Shown here piece by piece: positions 9,639-19,100 of a stretch of DNA of 64,000 nucleotides (position 1 is its first letter; every line of letters begins with the position of its first letter). The notes under the pieces are model-generated. The model searched no databases and was not told where the DNA came from. It saw nothing but the letters and a program-made list of their open reading frames with translations. A program made the translations under genes and the position numbers. Location: positions 2,113,001-2,177,000 of the forward strand of contig NZ_CP075566.1 in assembly GCF_018502625.1 (NCBI RefSeq), in the 5' to 3' direction. This DNA is from Pseudomonas hormoni. Its GTDB lineage: Bacteria; Pseudomonadota; Gammaproteobacteria; Pseudomonadales; Pseudomonadaceae.

Positions 9639-10280
9639 TTGATTAGGGTGCTAGTAGTCGATGACCATGATCTCGTTCGTACAGGCATTACACGAATGCT
9701 GGCTGACATCGATGGCCTGCAAGTGGTCGGCCAGGCCGAGTCAGGCGAAGAATCCCTGCTCAAGGCGCGTGAGTTGAAACCCGATGTGGTGCTGATGGAC
9801 GTCAAGATGCCCGGTATCGGCGGTCTTGAGGCCACCCGCAAATTGTTGCGCAGTCATCCGGACATCAAGGTCGTTGCGGTCACCGTGTGTGAGGAAGATC
9901 CGTTTCCTACACGGTTGTTGCAGGCCGGAGCCGCGGGTTACCTGACCAAAGGCGCCGGGTTGCCGGAAATGGTCCAGGCCATCCGCCTGGTGTTTGCCGG
10001 GCAGCGCTACATCAGCCCGCAAATTGCCCAGCAGCTGGCGATCAAATCCTTTCAGCCGACCAACGATTCGCCGTTCGACGCACTGTCGGAACGGGAGATC
10101 CAGATCGCACTGATGATTGTCGGCTGCCAGAAGGTGCAGATCATTTCCGACAAGTTGTGCCTGTCGCCCAAAACCGTGAACACCTACCGTTACCGAATTT
10201 TCGAAAAGCTTTCGATCAGCAGCGATGTCGAGTTGACGCTGTTGGCGGTTCGTCACGGCATGGTTGATGCCAGCCTCTGA
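9639..10280 (+). CDS. gacA: GacA response regulator (TTG start)
   Basis: LuxR/FixJ-type response regulator of the GacS/GacA system, which activates small RNAs that titrate RsmA and so controls secondary metabolism and biocontrol traits. I start at TTG 9639 (GAGG site 7 bases before), giving 213 residues and the known GacA N-terminus [15 protein letters not shown]; the frame is open upstream to 9558. The phosphoacceptor is Asp54 in VLMDVKMPG, with Asp8/Asp9 and the KGAG lysine also present. The C-terminal HTH reads [17 protein letters not shown]. It is followed by uvrC after two bases, the conserved gacA-uvrC unit. Confidence 0.97.
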   Translation: MIRVLVVDDHDLVRTGITRMLADIDGLQVVGQAESGEESLLKARELKPDVVLMDVKMPGIGGLEATRKLLRSHPDIKVVAVTVCEEDPFPTRLLQAGAAGYLTKGAGLPEMVQAIRLVFAGQRYISPQIAQQLAIKSFQPTNDSPFDALSEREIQIALMIVGCQKVQIISDKLCLSPKTVNTYRYRIFEKLSISSDVELTLLAVRHGMVDASL

Positions 10281-10282
10281 AA

Positions 10283-12106
10283 ATGACTGACACCTTTGAT
10301 CCAAGTGCTTTCCTGTCGACGGTCAGTGGACGCCCCGGCGTCTATCGCATGTTCGACAGCGAAGCGCGCCTGCTTTACGTCGGCAAGGCCAAGAATCTCA
10401 AGAATCGCCTGTCGAGCTACTTCCGCAAGTCCGGGCTCGCGCCGAAAACCGCTGCACTGGTCGCGCGTATTGCCCAGGTCGAAACGACGATCACGGCCAA
10501 CGAAACCGAAGCCTTGCTGCTTGAGCAGACGCTGATCAAGGAATGGCGCCCGCCCTACAACATCCTGCTGCGCGACGACAAATCCTACCCGTACGTGTTT
10601 CTCTCGGATGGCCAGTTTCCACGCCTGAGCATTCATCGTGGTGCGAAGAAGGCCAAAGGCAAGTATTTCGGTCCCTATCCTAGTGCCGGTGCGATCCGCG
10701 AAAGCCTGAGCCTGCTGCAAAAGACCTTTTTCGTACGCCAGTGCGAAGACAGCTATTACAAGAACCGCACGCGGCCGTGCCTGCAATATCAGATCAAACG
10801 CTGCAAGGCGCCCTGTGTCGGCCTGGTGGAGCCCGAGGTGTACGCCGAAGATGTGCGGCACTCGGTGATGTTCCTGGAGGGGCGCAGCAATGCGCTGACC
10901 GACGAGTTATCCGCCGGCATGGAAGAGGCGGCGATCAACCTCGAGTTCGAGCGAGCCGCCGAATTGCGCGACCAGATCTCCTTGCTGCGCCGGGTTCAGG
11001 ATCAGCAGAGCATGGAAGGCGGGACCGGAGATGTCGATGTGATCGCCGCGTTCGTCAATCCGGGTGGTGCCTGCGTTCACCTGATCAGCGTGCGCGGCGG
11101 CCGGGTGCTGGGAAGCAAGAACTTTTTCCCGCAGGTGGGTATTGAAGAAGACGTGTCCGAGGTCATGGCCGCGTTTCTCGGTCAGTATTTCATCAGCAGC
11201 CCTGAACGCGACTTGCCGAGCGAATTGATCGTCAACGTGGTGCACGAAGATTTTCCGACGCTGATCGCGGCCATTGAAGAGTTGCGTGGTCGCGAACTGA
11301 CCATCAGTTACCGGGTTCGCGGGACGCGGGCACGCTGGCAGCAATTGGCCGTGACCAATGCCGAGCAGGCACTGGGCGCACGCCTGGCGAACCGCCAACA
11401 CGTCGCCGCGCGTTTCGATGCCCTGGCCGACGTGCTGAAACTGGACGAGCCGCCGCAGCGCCTGGAGTGTTACGACATCAGTCACTCCAGCGGCGAAGCG
11501 ACCGTGGCGTCCTGTGTGGTGTTCGGTCCCGAAGGCCCGATCAAGTCCGACTACCGTCGCTACAACATCGAAGGCGTCACGCCGGGCGATGACTACGCCG
11601 CGATGCACCAGGCCCTGACTCGACGCTTCAGCAAACTGAAGGACGGGGAGGGCAAGCTGCCGGACATCCTGCTGGTCGACGGCGGCAAGGGCCAGCTATC
11701 GATGGCGCGCGATGTGCTCAATGAGCTGGCGGTGCCCGACCTGATTCTGCTGGGCGTGGCCAAGGGCGCGACGCGCAAGGCCGGTTTCGAAACCCTGTAC
11801 CTCAACGACGCCGCCCACGAATTCACTTTGCGTGGTGATTCCCCGGCATTGCATTTGATCCAGCAGATCCGTGACGAAGCTCACCGATTCGCGATTACCG
11901 GCCACCGTGCCCGTCGTGGCAAAACGCGCCGCACGTCTACACTGGAAGGCGTCGCTGGCGTTGGACCGACACGCCGGCGCGATTTGTTGAAACATTTTGG
12001 TGGATTGCAGGAGCTGTCTCGTGCCAGCATCGACGAGATCGCCAAAGCACCCGGGATCAGTAAAAAGCTCGCAGAGTTGATTTATGCAAATCTGCACAGC
12101 GAGTAG
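10283..12106 (+). CDS. uvrC: excinuclease ABC subunit UvrC
   Basis: Nuclease that makes both incisions in nucleotide excision repair, in complex with UvrB on damaged DNA; 607 residues, normal for the family. In order: GIY-YIG nuclease domain ([19 protein letters not shown], residues 19-37), a cysteine-rich linker ([17 protein letters not shown]), a UVR/UvrB-binding helix near residue 210 ([14 protein letters not shown]), the RNase H-like domain with [10 protein letters not shown] and LLVDGGKGQ, and C-terminal helix-hairpin-helix motifs ([27 protein letters not shown]). It starts two bases after gacA and was probably co-transcribed with it. Confidence 0.98.
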   Translation: MTDTFDPSAFLSTVSGRPGVYRMFDSEARLLYVGKAKNLKNRLSSYFRKSGLAPKTAALVARIAQVETTITANETEALLLEQTLIKEWRPPYNILLRDDKSYPYVFLSDGQFPRLSIHRGAKKAKGKYFGPYPSAGAIRESLSLLQKTFFVRQCEDSYYKNRTRPCLQYQIKRCKAPCVGLVEPEVYAEDVRHSVMFLEGRSNALTDELSAGMEEAAINLEFERAAELRDQISLLRRVQDQQSMEGGTGDVDVIAAFVNPGGACVHLISVRGGRVLGSKNFFPQVGIEEDVSEVMAAFLGQYFISSPERDLPSELIVNVVHEDFPTLIAAIEELRGRELTISYRVRGTRARWQQLAVTNAEQALGARLANRQHVAARFDALADVLKLDEPPQRLECYDISHSSGEATVASCVVFGPEGPIKSDYRRYNIEGVTPGDDYAAMHQALTRRFSKLKDGEGKLPDILLVDGGKGQLSMARDVLNELAVPDLILLGVAKGATRKAGFETLYLNDAAHEFTLRGDSPALHLIQQIRDEAHRFAITGHRARRGKTRRTSTLEGVAGVGPTRRRDLLKHFGGLQELSRASIDEIAKAPGISKKLAELIYANLHSE

Positions 12107-12138
12107 AATGCCACCTCACCTCGTAGCCAGTTGTGCCG

Positions 12139-12699
12139 ATGAATATCCCTAATCTGATTACCGTTCTACGCGTCCTGCTTATCCCGATCTTCATTTTACT
12201 GTTCTACCTGCCTTACCAATGGAGCTACCTGGCGTCCGCTTCGGTTTTTGCGTTTGCCGCCGCCACGGACTGGCTGGACGGTTATCTGGCTCGCCGTCTG
12301 GAGCAAAGCACGCCGTTCGGGGCTTTTCTCGATCCGGTGGCCGACAAGCTGATGGTCGCCGTGGCGCTGGTGTTGCTGGTGCAGGAACACGGTAACCTGT
12401 GGCTCACGCTGCCGGCCGCGGTGATTATCGGTCGCGAAATTGTCGTCTCGGCGCTGCGGGAGTGGATGGCCGAGCTCGGTGCTCGTGCTCACGTCGCCGT
12501 GTCGAACCTGGGCAAATGGAAAACCGCTGCGCAAATGCTGGCGCTGGTGATCCTGCTGGCCAATCCGTCAGACTTCACGTTCTGGGTTCTGGTGGGTTAT
12601 GCCTTGCTGCTGATCTCTGCGGGCCTGACGCTGTGGTCCATGGTTCAATATTTGCGAGCTGCCTGGCCGCATCTGAAGACCGACGTGGAAAAGAAATAA
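12139..12699 (+). CDS. pgsA: CDP-diacylglycerol-glycerol-3-phosphate 3-phosphatidyltransferase
   Basis: Integral inner-membrane enzyme that makes phosphatidylglycerol phosphate, the first step of PG and cardiolipin synthesis; 186 residues. The CDP-alcohol phosphotransferase signature is intact: D-G-x2-A-R-x8-G-x3-D-x3-D in [12 protein letters not shown] and [12 protein letters not shown]. Several hydrophobic helices follow. I take ATG 12139 ([16 protein letters not shown]), the usual N-terminus; GTG 12133 would add two residues. Ends 62 bp before tRNA-Gly. Confidence 0.96.
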   Translation: MNIPNLITVLRVLLIPIFILLFYLPYQWSYLASASVFAFAAATDWLDGYLARRLEQSTPFGAFLDPVADKLMVAVALVLLVQEHGNLWLTLPAAVIIGREIVVSALREWMAELGARAHVAVSNLGKWKTAAQMLALVILLANPSDFTFWVLVGYALLLISAGLTLWSMVQYLRAAWPHLKTDVEKK

Positions 12700-12718
12700 A
12701 CTTTTTTGAATCAAAGGG

Positions 12719-12746
12719 TTGACGGGGCATCTGGATTCTATAGAAT
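12719..12746 (+). promoter_or_regulatory. sigma-70 promoter of tRNA-Gly
   Basis: TTGACG, a 16-bp spacer and TAGAAT, ending 15 bp before the mature tRNA. The GC-rich stretch after the -10 (GCGCC) looks like a stringent-control discriminator. Confidence 0.75.
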
Positions 12747-12761
12747 GCGCCTCACCAAGAC

Positions 12762-12837
<76 letters not shown>

Positions 12838-12847
12838 AATACAAAAA

Positions 12848-12878
12848 AGCGCCACTCAATGAGTGGCGCTTTTTTTTG
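12848..12878 (+). terminator. Rho-independent terminator of tRNA-Gly
   Basis: A 10-bp perfect stem (12848-12857 with 12861-12870), three-base loop and T8 tract, 10 bp after the tRNA. Confidence 0.9.
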
Positions 12879-12903
12879 CGTGTTTTTTATGGTTAGCATT
12901 AGA

Positions 12904-12937
12904 AAAAAGAGGCTTCGGCTTCTTTTTTCGTTCCAGC
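12904..12937 (+). terminator. second terminator; first copy of a 34-bp direct repeat
   Basis: A 7-bp stem with a TTCG loop and T6 tract. The 34 bases from 12904 recur at 27700-27733 with one mismatch, which turns a G-U pair here into a G-C pair there. Confidence 0.7.
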
Positions 12938-13022
12938 GACTTCTACCGAAAACCACCCCTAGCCTCACTTTTTTTGTTCATTAAAACGTACATCGAAATA
13001 CGCGCTCGAAACGTGTCAGTTT

Positions 13023-13478
13023 TCAGATAGATGATGCATTGCCGGGACCCGTACATCTCTCCTCAATCGATCGAGACGAGGAGATGTACGCATACCTTTG
13101 ACTGATACGGCCGTTGAGCACTAACAACCCTGTTACCCGATTGATCGCAATGTAGTCATCGAGGCTGTAACGCTTGCCTTTATAGTCAAAGGCAACCGGC
13201 CCGATTGGCTGGCCGCTATGCGGTAACGGGAAAGGATGGCCACCCGCTTTGATCGTCCGCACAGGGAACAAACGGTCGGAGTTACGGAAGGTAGTGACAG
13301 CCAGGTCCTCGCTGAGCTTGCCGTCATATATCGCCTGCACTTCGCCAATCGGCTCGTGCGCATGTTGGTAAGTCTTCGTGGGATCGGGGTTGGTCGCGCC
13401 TGCGGTCAAGGACAGGACGAGTGTCGAAGCACACACCAACACTTGAAGAGGCCTGCGCTGGCGATGAAGCACAGGCAT
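13023..13478 (-). pseudogene. truncated serine hydrolase (6-aminohexanoate-dimer hydrolase/beta-lactamase-like), N-terminal part only
   Basis: From ATG 13478 the frame shows a signal-peptide-like start (VLVCASTLVLSLTAGA) and then TYQHAHEPIGEVQAIYDGKL, FRNSDRLFPVRTIKAGG and YSLDDYIAINRVTGLLVLN, which I recognise as the N-terminal part of secreted serine hydrolases of the beta-lactamase class C fold in pseudomonads. After LLVLN the sequence is unlike the family and the frame stops after about 150 residues; the catalytic SxxK and later motifs are absent. An imperfect inverted repeat (13051-13089) lies where the similarity ends. It is probably an inactive remnant left by a deletion. Confidence 0.55.
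13051..13089. repeat. inverted repeat at the truncated gene end
   Basis: Nine perfect pairs (GTACATCTC with GAGATGTAC), a two-base bulge and three more pairs around a loop containing ATCGATCGA. It lies at the junction where the serine-hydrolase remnant loses similarity. Confidence 0.6.
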
Positions 13479-13667
13479 AAACCCCTTTTTATTTCGATCG
13501 ACCTTAAAACTCTTCTGCACATCAGCGAAGCTGATCAATGGTTCTCGGCTCACGGCCCCACCCTCTTGTTGTTTTGTCAGGGTTCAGGATGCAGGGCGGG
13601 AATTTTTCGGGCGCGTGGGATCGGGCCTGATCATGCGCGGAATCGGGCCATGGATAATCTGGATGGT

Positions 13668-14474
13668 TTAACGGTTGGCGTTGCGGCGGAACTCGTCAGG
13701 CGAGCAGCCCAGCACGCGCCGGAACACACTGGCCAGGTGCGAAGGCGATTCGTAGCCAACGCTGTTGGCAATCTCCAGCACTGACATGCGCGTGTGCTGC
13801 AACAGGTTTTTCACCCGCTCCAGTCGCGTACGTTGAACGCAGGCCAGCACTGATTCTCCGGTGTGCTGGGCAAACAGGCGGGTAAGGTGGCGTCGTGAAA
13901 CATGGAAGGCTTCGGCGATCTCGTCCAGCCCAGGGGCGTGCTCAAGGTTGCCCTCCAGGTAGCGCTGGACATCGCGTACCAATGCCGCGCCATGACGTTC
14001 CGTCGAAGAGCGTTGCAGGCTCGGCTGGCTCATGGAAATCGCCAGGCATTCGAGCAGCAACAGGTGATCGGTCTGCGTAATCTGTCGGCGTCGGTCCACG
14101 CAATGATCCGGCTGACTGAACGCATTTTTCGCAAGTAACAAATGGTGTAACGGTGCGGATGCGTGCCAGATGCCCAGAGTCGGCTCCCTCAATAAGCGAT
14201 TGGCATCGCCGGACAGGTCACGCAGGGCGTACCGCATGTAATCAGGGGCGACATAAAATGCTGCGTGACCCTGACTGGTGGTCATGGACGACGAGGAATG
14301 ACTCCATTGCGGCGGCACCAACACGAACTGGCGATCGATCACCGACGTTGAGCGGCCGCTCTGTTCGTCCTTGAATCGCAACAAGCCATGCTCCGGAACC
14401 ATGAGCATGAATTCATCATGCTCATGGGCACCGGTTCGTAGGCACCATTTGAATTGAAAACGCTGTAATTTCAC
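13668..14474 (-). CDS. AraC-family transcriptional regulator
   Basis: 268 residues from a GTG at 14474. The N-terminal half (EHDEFMLMVPEHGLLRFKDEQ) looks like a cupin-type sensor domain; the C-terminal hundred residues carry the two AraC helix-turn-helix motifs, LDEIAEAFHVSRRHLTRLFAQHTGESV and SVLEIANSVGYESPSHLASVFRRVLGCSPDEFRR. No obvious target is adjacent: the serine-hydrolase remnant lies downstream on the same strand and may once have been its target. Effector unknown. Confidence 0.88.
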   Translation of the reverse strand: MKLQRFQFKWCLRTGAHEHDEFMLMVPEHGLLRFKDEQSGRSTSVIDRQFVLVPPQWSHSSSSMTTSQGHAAFYVAPDYMRYALRDLSGDANRLLREPTLGIWHASAPLHHLLLAKNAFSQPDHCVDRRRQITQTDHLLLLECLAISMSQPSLQRSSTERHGAALVRDVQRYLEGNLEHAPGLDEIAEAFHVSRRHLTRLFAQHTGESVLACVQRTRLERVKNLLQHTRMSVLEIANSVGYESPSHLASVFRRVLGCSPDEFRRNANR

Positions 14475-14603
14475 GCATTGGCAACACCCATCGCGCCATT
14501 CGGGTCGCCAGCATTAGTACGCTTCGGTAAGAGAAATCTCAAGATCCAAAGCCTTAAGTGGCCTTATGCTCGCTTGAGCGAGCTGCCGAATCTTCCTTTT
14601 AAA

Positions 14604-15173
14604 CTAGGGCGCTAAAACATATTCATGAAAAATCTGCGACCCGTGCTCTTCATCAGCTCTGCTGGTAAATCCCATACCAACGGCCAGGCCGTGCATCGCC
14701 TCGTTTCCTGACGAATCCATTGACGAAATTTTGCTGAAGCCTTGGCGCGTGGCTGTGTCCATCAAATGTTGTAACAGCGCAGTGGCGACTCCCCGTCGTT
14801 GCCAGCGGTCGCGAACAGCAACGGCGAACTCGCAATGAGCATCGCCTTCGTACGCCCCGTAACGCGCTGTTCCGATTTCAATGAGCTGGGTGCCTTCGTA
14901 TGCCAGGGCAATGTAAGCCATGCGATTGTGCAGATTGATGTCCATGAGCTGGTCGTGGGGTTCTACCAGATTGCTGAACGAGGCCAGAAAATGAAAATGC
15001 GGTTTGCCTTTGCCTAGCTCGTTGAAAAAGGCCAGGTCCCGGTCTCGATCAGACTCTGCCAACTCTCGAATCAGCAGGGGAGTGCCATCCCCCAAGGATT
15101 CCACCCAGTATTCGCCGGCCAGCCCATCGGTTTCATCCTTGAAACGTGTGGTGATGCTTGCGTCATAAGACAT
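14604..15173 (-). CDS. GNAT-family acetyltransferase
   Basis: 189 residues with a GGAG ribosome site before the ATG. The core acetyl-CoA site is seen in EFAVAVRDRWQRRGVATALLQHLMDTA (RRGVAT is the pyrophosphate loop) near residues 115-140. The first 45 residues form an extra N-terminal stretch. It resembles single-domain GNAT proteins related to the C-terminal part of protein acetyltransferases, but the acceptor is unknown. It stands alone between two regulators on the same strand. Confidence 0.85.
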   Translation of the reverse strand: MSYDASITTRFKDETDGLAGEYWVESLGDGTPLLIRELAESDRDRDLAFFNELGKGKPHFHFLASFSNLVEPHDQLMDINLHNRMAYIALAYEGTQLIEIGTARYGAYEGDAHCEFAVAVRDRWQRRGVATALLQHLMDTATRQGFSKISSMDSSGNEAMHGLAVGMGFTSRADEEHGSQIFHEYVLAP

Positions 15174-15305
15174 GCGATGAACTCCGGCTCATTGATAGGA
15201 CTGCTCACTCACCCTAGTCTTATGCGCGGTCAGCAGGAGCAATATCCGCTCGCTGACAGTTTTAAGGGACAGCCGGTATTGCCGTCGGCAATCCATTCGA
15301 ACGCA

Positions 15306-16031
15306 TCACTCGTCCTGACGGCGGGTGTAATGCAACAGCCGATCGGTTTCGGTCTTGACCACCAGGTAGCACTCGCAGCTGAGCCGTTCAAGGCGCGCTC
15401 TATCCAGAACCGTGATCTGGCCCCGGCTGTACTCGATGACGCCTTGACGCTGCAGTTTGCCGGCCGCTTCCGTGACGCCTTCGCGGCGCACGCCCAGCAT
15501 GTTGGCGATCAGCTCCTGGGTCATGTTCAGGCGATTGCCATGCAGGCGATCCAGCGACAACAGCAGCCATCGACACAATTGTTGATCGATCGAATGATGG
15601 CGATTGCACAGGGCGGTCTGTGACATCTGCGTGATCAGCGCCTGGGTATAACGCAGCATCAGCAGGAGTAGGTCGCCATGGCGGTTGAACTCTTTCTTGA
15701 GCTTTTGCCCCGGCAGGCGAAATGCACCACCGGCACTTTGTACCACCGCCCGACTGGAGGTGCTTTCGCCACCCATGAACAGCGCAATGCCGATCAAACC
15801 CTCGTTTCCGACCACGGCGATTTCTGCTGACGAACCGTTTTCCGTGACATGCAGCAGAGAAACGATGGCGTCGGTCGGAAAGTAAACGTGGCGCAAGGTG
15901 TCCCCCGGCTCATACAGTACATCGCCCAGCGCCAGACTGACCTGCTCCAGGTGCGGAACAAGGCGCTGGAAGTCGACGGCCGGGAGCGCCGCGAGCAGAT
16001 GATTGTGGCTTGGATCGGGGGAGGCATTCAT
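15306..16031 (-). CDS. Crp/Fnr-family transcriptional regulator
   Basis: 241 residues from ATG 16031; a longer frame reaches 16067. The cyclic-nucleotide-binding-like beta-roll spans about residues 20-140 (LGDVLYEPGDTLRHVYFPTDAIVSLL, NEGLIGIALFMGG) and the winged HTH is near 175-215 (NMTQELIANMLGVRREGVTEAAGKLQRQGVI). There is no N-terminal cysteine cluster, so it is not an oxygen-sensing Fnr. The ligand-pocket residues of true Crp are not preserved in a way I can confirm. It is next to and downstream of the glucan synthase gene on the same strand, which may be a target. Confidence 0.88.
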   Translation of the reverse strand: MNASPDPSHNHLLAALPAVDFQRLVPHLEQVSLALGDVLYEPGDTLRHVYFPTDAIVSLLHVTENGSSAEIAVVGNEGLIGIALFMGGESTSSRAVVQSAGGAFRLPGQKLKKEFNRHGDLLLLMLRYTQALITQMSQTALCNRHHSIDQQLCRWLLLSLDRLHGNRLNMTQELIANMLGVRREGVTEAAGKLQRQGVIEYSRGQITVLDRARLERLSCECYLVVKTETDRLLHYTRRQDE

Positions 16032-16107
16032 GACAGAGCATCCGTGGCGGAACAGGGGCGTGCCCACTCAAGGTACTCCCATGCACGCCATGGCTGGTGA
16101 TCAATGT

Positions 16108-19100
16108 CTATTCATCCGCAGCATGCTCAAATTCCAGCGCTTGGGGCCTGGGTGACCGTGCGCGACAATCTACCCGAATCCAATGCTCCAGACCGCCGTC
16201 ATCCAGTGTCAGCGAAGCGTCATTCAATGGCTGGCCGTCGAGGGTCATGGAGGTGAAGGTCGAACTGCCCTGACGCACATCAAAGTGGTAGAGGGTTTTG
16301 CCGAAGCGGTAGTGCAGGAGGAAGCCCGGCCAGTCGACGGGTATCAGCGGTTCGATCCTGAGCGTGCGGCCGCTGCGTTGTACGCCCAGCAACGACTCGA
16401 CAATCAGCCGGTACATCCAGCCCGCAGAACCGGTGTACCAGGTCCAGCCACCTCGACCGGCATGGGGCGCGGTGCCGTAGACATCCGCGGCCATCACATA
16501 GGGCTCGACCTTATAGGTCTCGATTTGAGCGTTGTTGGCAGGCGCGGCGGGGTTGATCAGATTCAGCAGTTCCCAGGCTTTGCCGGCTTCACCCAACTGC
16601 GCAAACGCCATGCCCGCCCAAACGGCAGCATGGGTGTATTGACCACCGTTCTCGCGCACGCCAGGCACGTAGCCCTTGATGTAGCCGGGGTCCAGGGCGC
16701 CCTTGTCAAACGGGGGATCCAGCAGCAACACGGCGCGGATGTCACGTTTGATCAGATGCTCATCCAATGACTGCATGGCCTTGATCTGGCGGACGGCAGA
16801 GCCGGCCCCCGACAGCACTGACCAGCTTTGAGCAATGGAGTCGATACGACATTCTTCATTGCTCGCCGAGCCGAGCATTTGTCCGTCATCGAACCAGGCG
16901 CGGCGATACCAGGCGCCGTCCCAGGCCGTTTTATCAAGGTTGCGTTGCAGTGTCACCGCGCTGTCGCTGCAGCGTTTGGCAAATGCGTGATCACCGTGCA
17001 GGCGAGCGGTCTCCGCAAATTGCTCCAGCACCTGATAGCTGAAGAAGCCCAGCCAGACACTTTCACCTGCACCCAGGTGGCCGACGCGATTCATGCCGTC
17101 GTTCCAGTCCCCGGAGCCCATCAGCGGCAACCCGTGATGACCGCGGCGCAGGCTGTGTTCTATCGCCCGCACACAGTGTTGATACAGGGACTCTCGCAGG
17201 GGCGATTCACCGGGGAGGTCATAGTAGGACTCTTCGCCGGCCACCAGTTGGCGTCCTTCCAGATATCCCGCGACCTCTTCCAGCACACCCGCGTCGGCGG
17301 TCATTTCGATATAGCGGTTGGTGGCGGCCACCAGCCACAAAAAATCATCGGAGCAGGCGGTGCGGACCCCTCGATTCATCGGCGGGTGCCACCAGTGTTG
17401 CACGTCGCCTTCCACATACTGATGGCCGGCGCATAGCAACAGGTGCGCGCGCACGGCTGCCGGATCGGCATGGATCATCGCCATGCTGTCCTGCAGCTGA
17501 TCGCGAAAACCGATGGCGCCACCCGACTGGTAGTAGCCGCTTCGGGCCTGGAAACGGCACGCGATGACCTGATACATCAACCAGCCGTTGACCATGACGT
17601 CGACCGCAGGCGCGGCCGTTTCAATACGAATCACCCCGAGCAATGTGCGCCAGTGTTCCCGTACTTTATGCAATTCCTCGGCAGCCACCAGGCTGCCCCG
17701 ATAACGCTGCACCAGTTGGGTGGCGGCGTTACTGGAAGACGCTGCCCCCAGACGCAGGATGACTTCCCGAGTATCACCTTCGCTGAGTTCGATCGGCACT
17801 TGCAGGGCGGCACAAGGGTCCAGGCCACCGCCCATGCGCCCGGACAGACCGGCGTGCTGCATCGCTGCCGGTGAGGCGAGGGTGCCATTGCGGCCGATGA
17901 ATTCGGTGCGGTCACCGCTTACACCGTGATAGATCGTGTCAGTGTCAAAGAACGCCACCCGCTCGGAAAACTCCACCGAATAGGCGTTGCGGGCGAAGAA
18001 GGCCCCGCTGGCAGGATCCGATTGCGTGACCACATGCATCGCCGATTTGCTGCGCAGATCGCCCAGCACCCATTCCACATACCCTGTGACCGACAATGAT
18101 CGGCGGCGTCCCGAGCGGTTGCTCAACACCAGCCGCGAAAATTTGATCGGCGCATCCAGCGCCACGTAGATCCACAGTTCGCTGTAAATGCCGTCTTCTT
18201 CATGTTCGAACACGCTGTAACCGAAACCGTGACGGGTCTGGTACGGGCCTTGTCCGGGGCAGGGTTGAGGCGCTGCAGACCAGAAGTGCCCGGTCTCTTC
18301 ATCACGCAGGTAAATGGCTTCGCCGCTGCTATCGGTGACCGGATCGTTGTGCCAGGGTGTGAGGCGAAATTCGTGGGCATTTTCGGCCCAGGTATAGGCA
18401 CTGCCGGCTTCCGAGACCACCGTGCCGAGATGTGCATTGGCGATCACGTTGACCCAGGGCGCGGGTGTCGGATCGGGCGCGAGCCCGGTGATGATGTACT
18501 CACCGCCATCGGCGCTGAAGCCGCCATATTCGTTGCTCAACAGCAGGAAGGGACGGTTCGGTCGTACCGATGCCGGCCGAGCCTGAAAATACCGGGTCGG
18601 CACAAACGGCGCGTGCACCGGTGATACTTTGCGCCGATGAATCTGTTCGGCAAGGCTGCCCAGATCTTCGCTCAGCACCAGCCTGGCAACCGAGAGGAAC
18701 AGCACGCGATCTTCATTCGACATCTGCTGCGCGGGGCGCACAAAAATCCCGCCCGGGCGATCCAGCAGAGTGGCTTCACTGCCTGAAGTGATGAGGCCCA
18801 GGATCGCGTCCTGCAGTTGCTGGCGATAACCCGCCTGATCTTCGTTCCAGATCAGCAAATCGACCACCAACCCTTTTTGCCGCCAGTAGGCATGCGCCTG
18901 AATCAATTGCTGCGCCAGGGCGATGTTGTCCAGGCTCTGGATTTGCAGCAACACGATGGGCAGGTCGCCGGAGATGGACTGACCCCAGAGTCCCGGCTGA
19001 TTGCGGCGATTGGCAATCAGCACCGCATTATCGGCGCGCATCGAGGCATTCGCATAAAGCAGCGACGAGGCCATCTGCTCGTACAGACGGGCATCGGACA

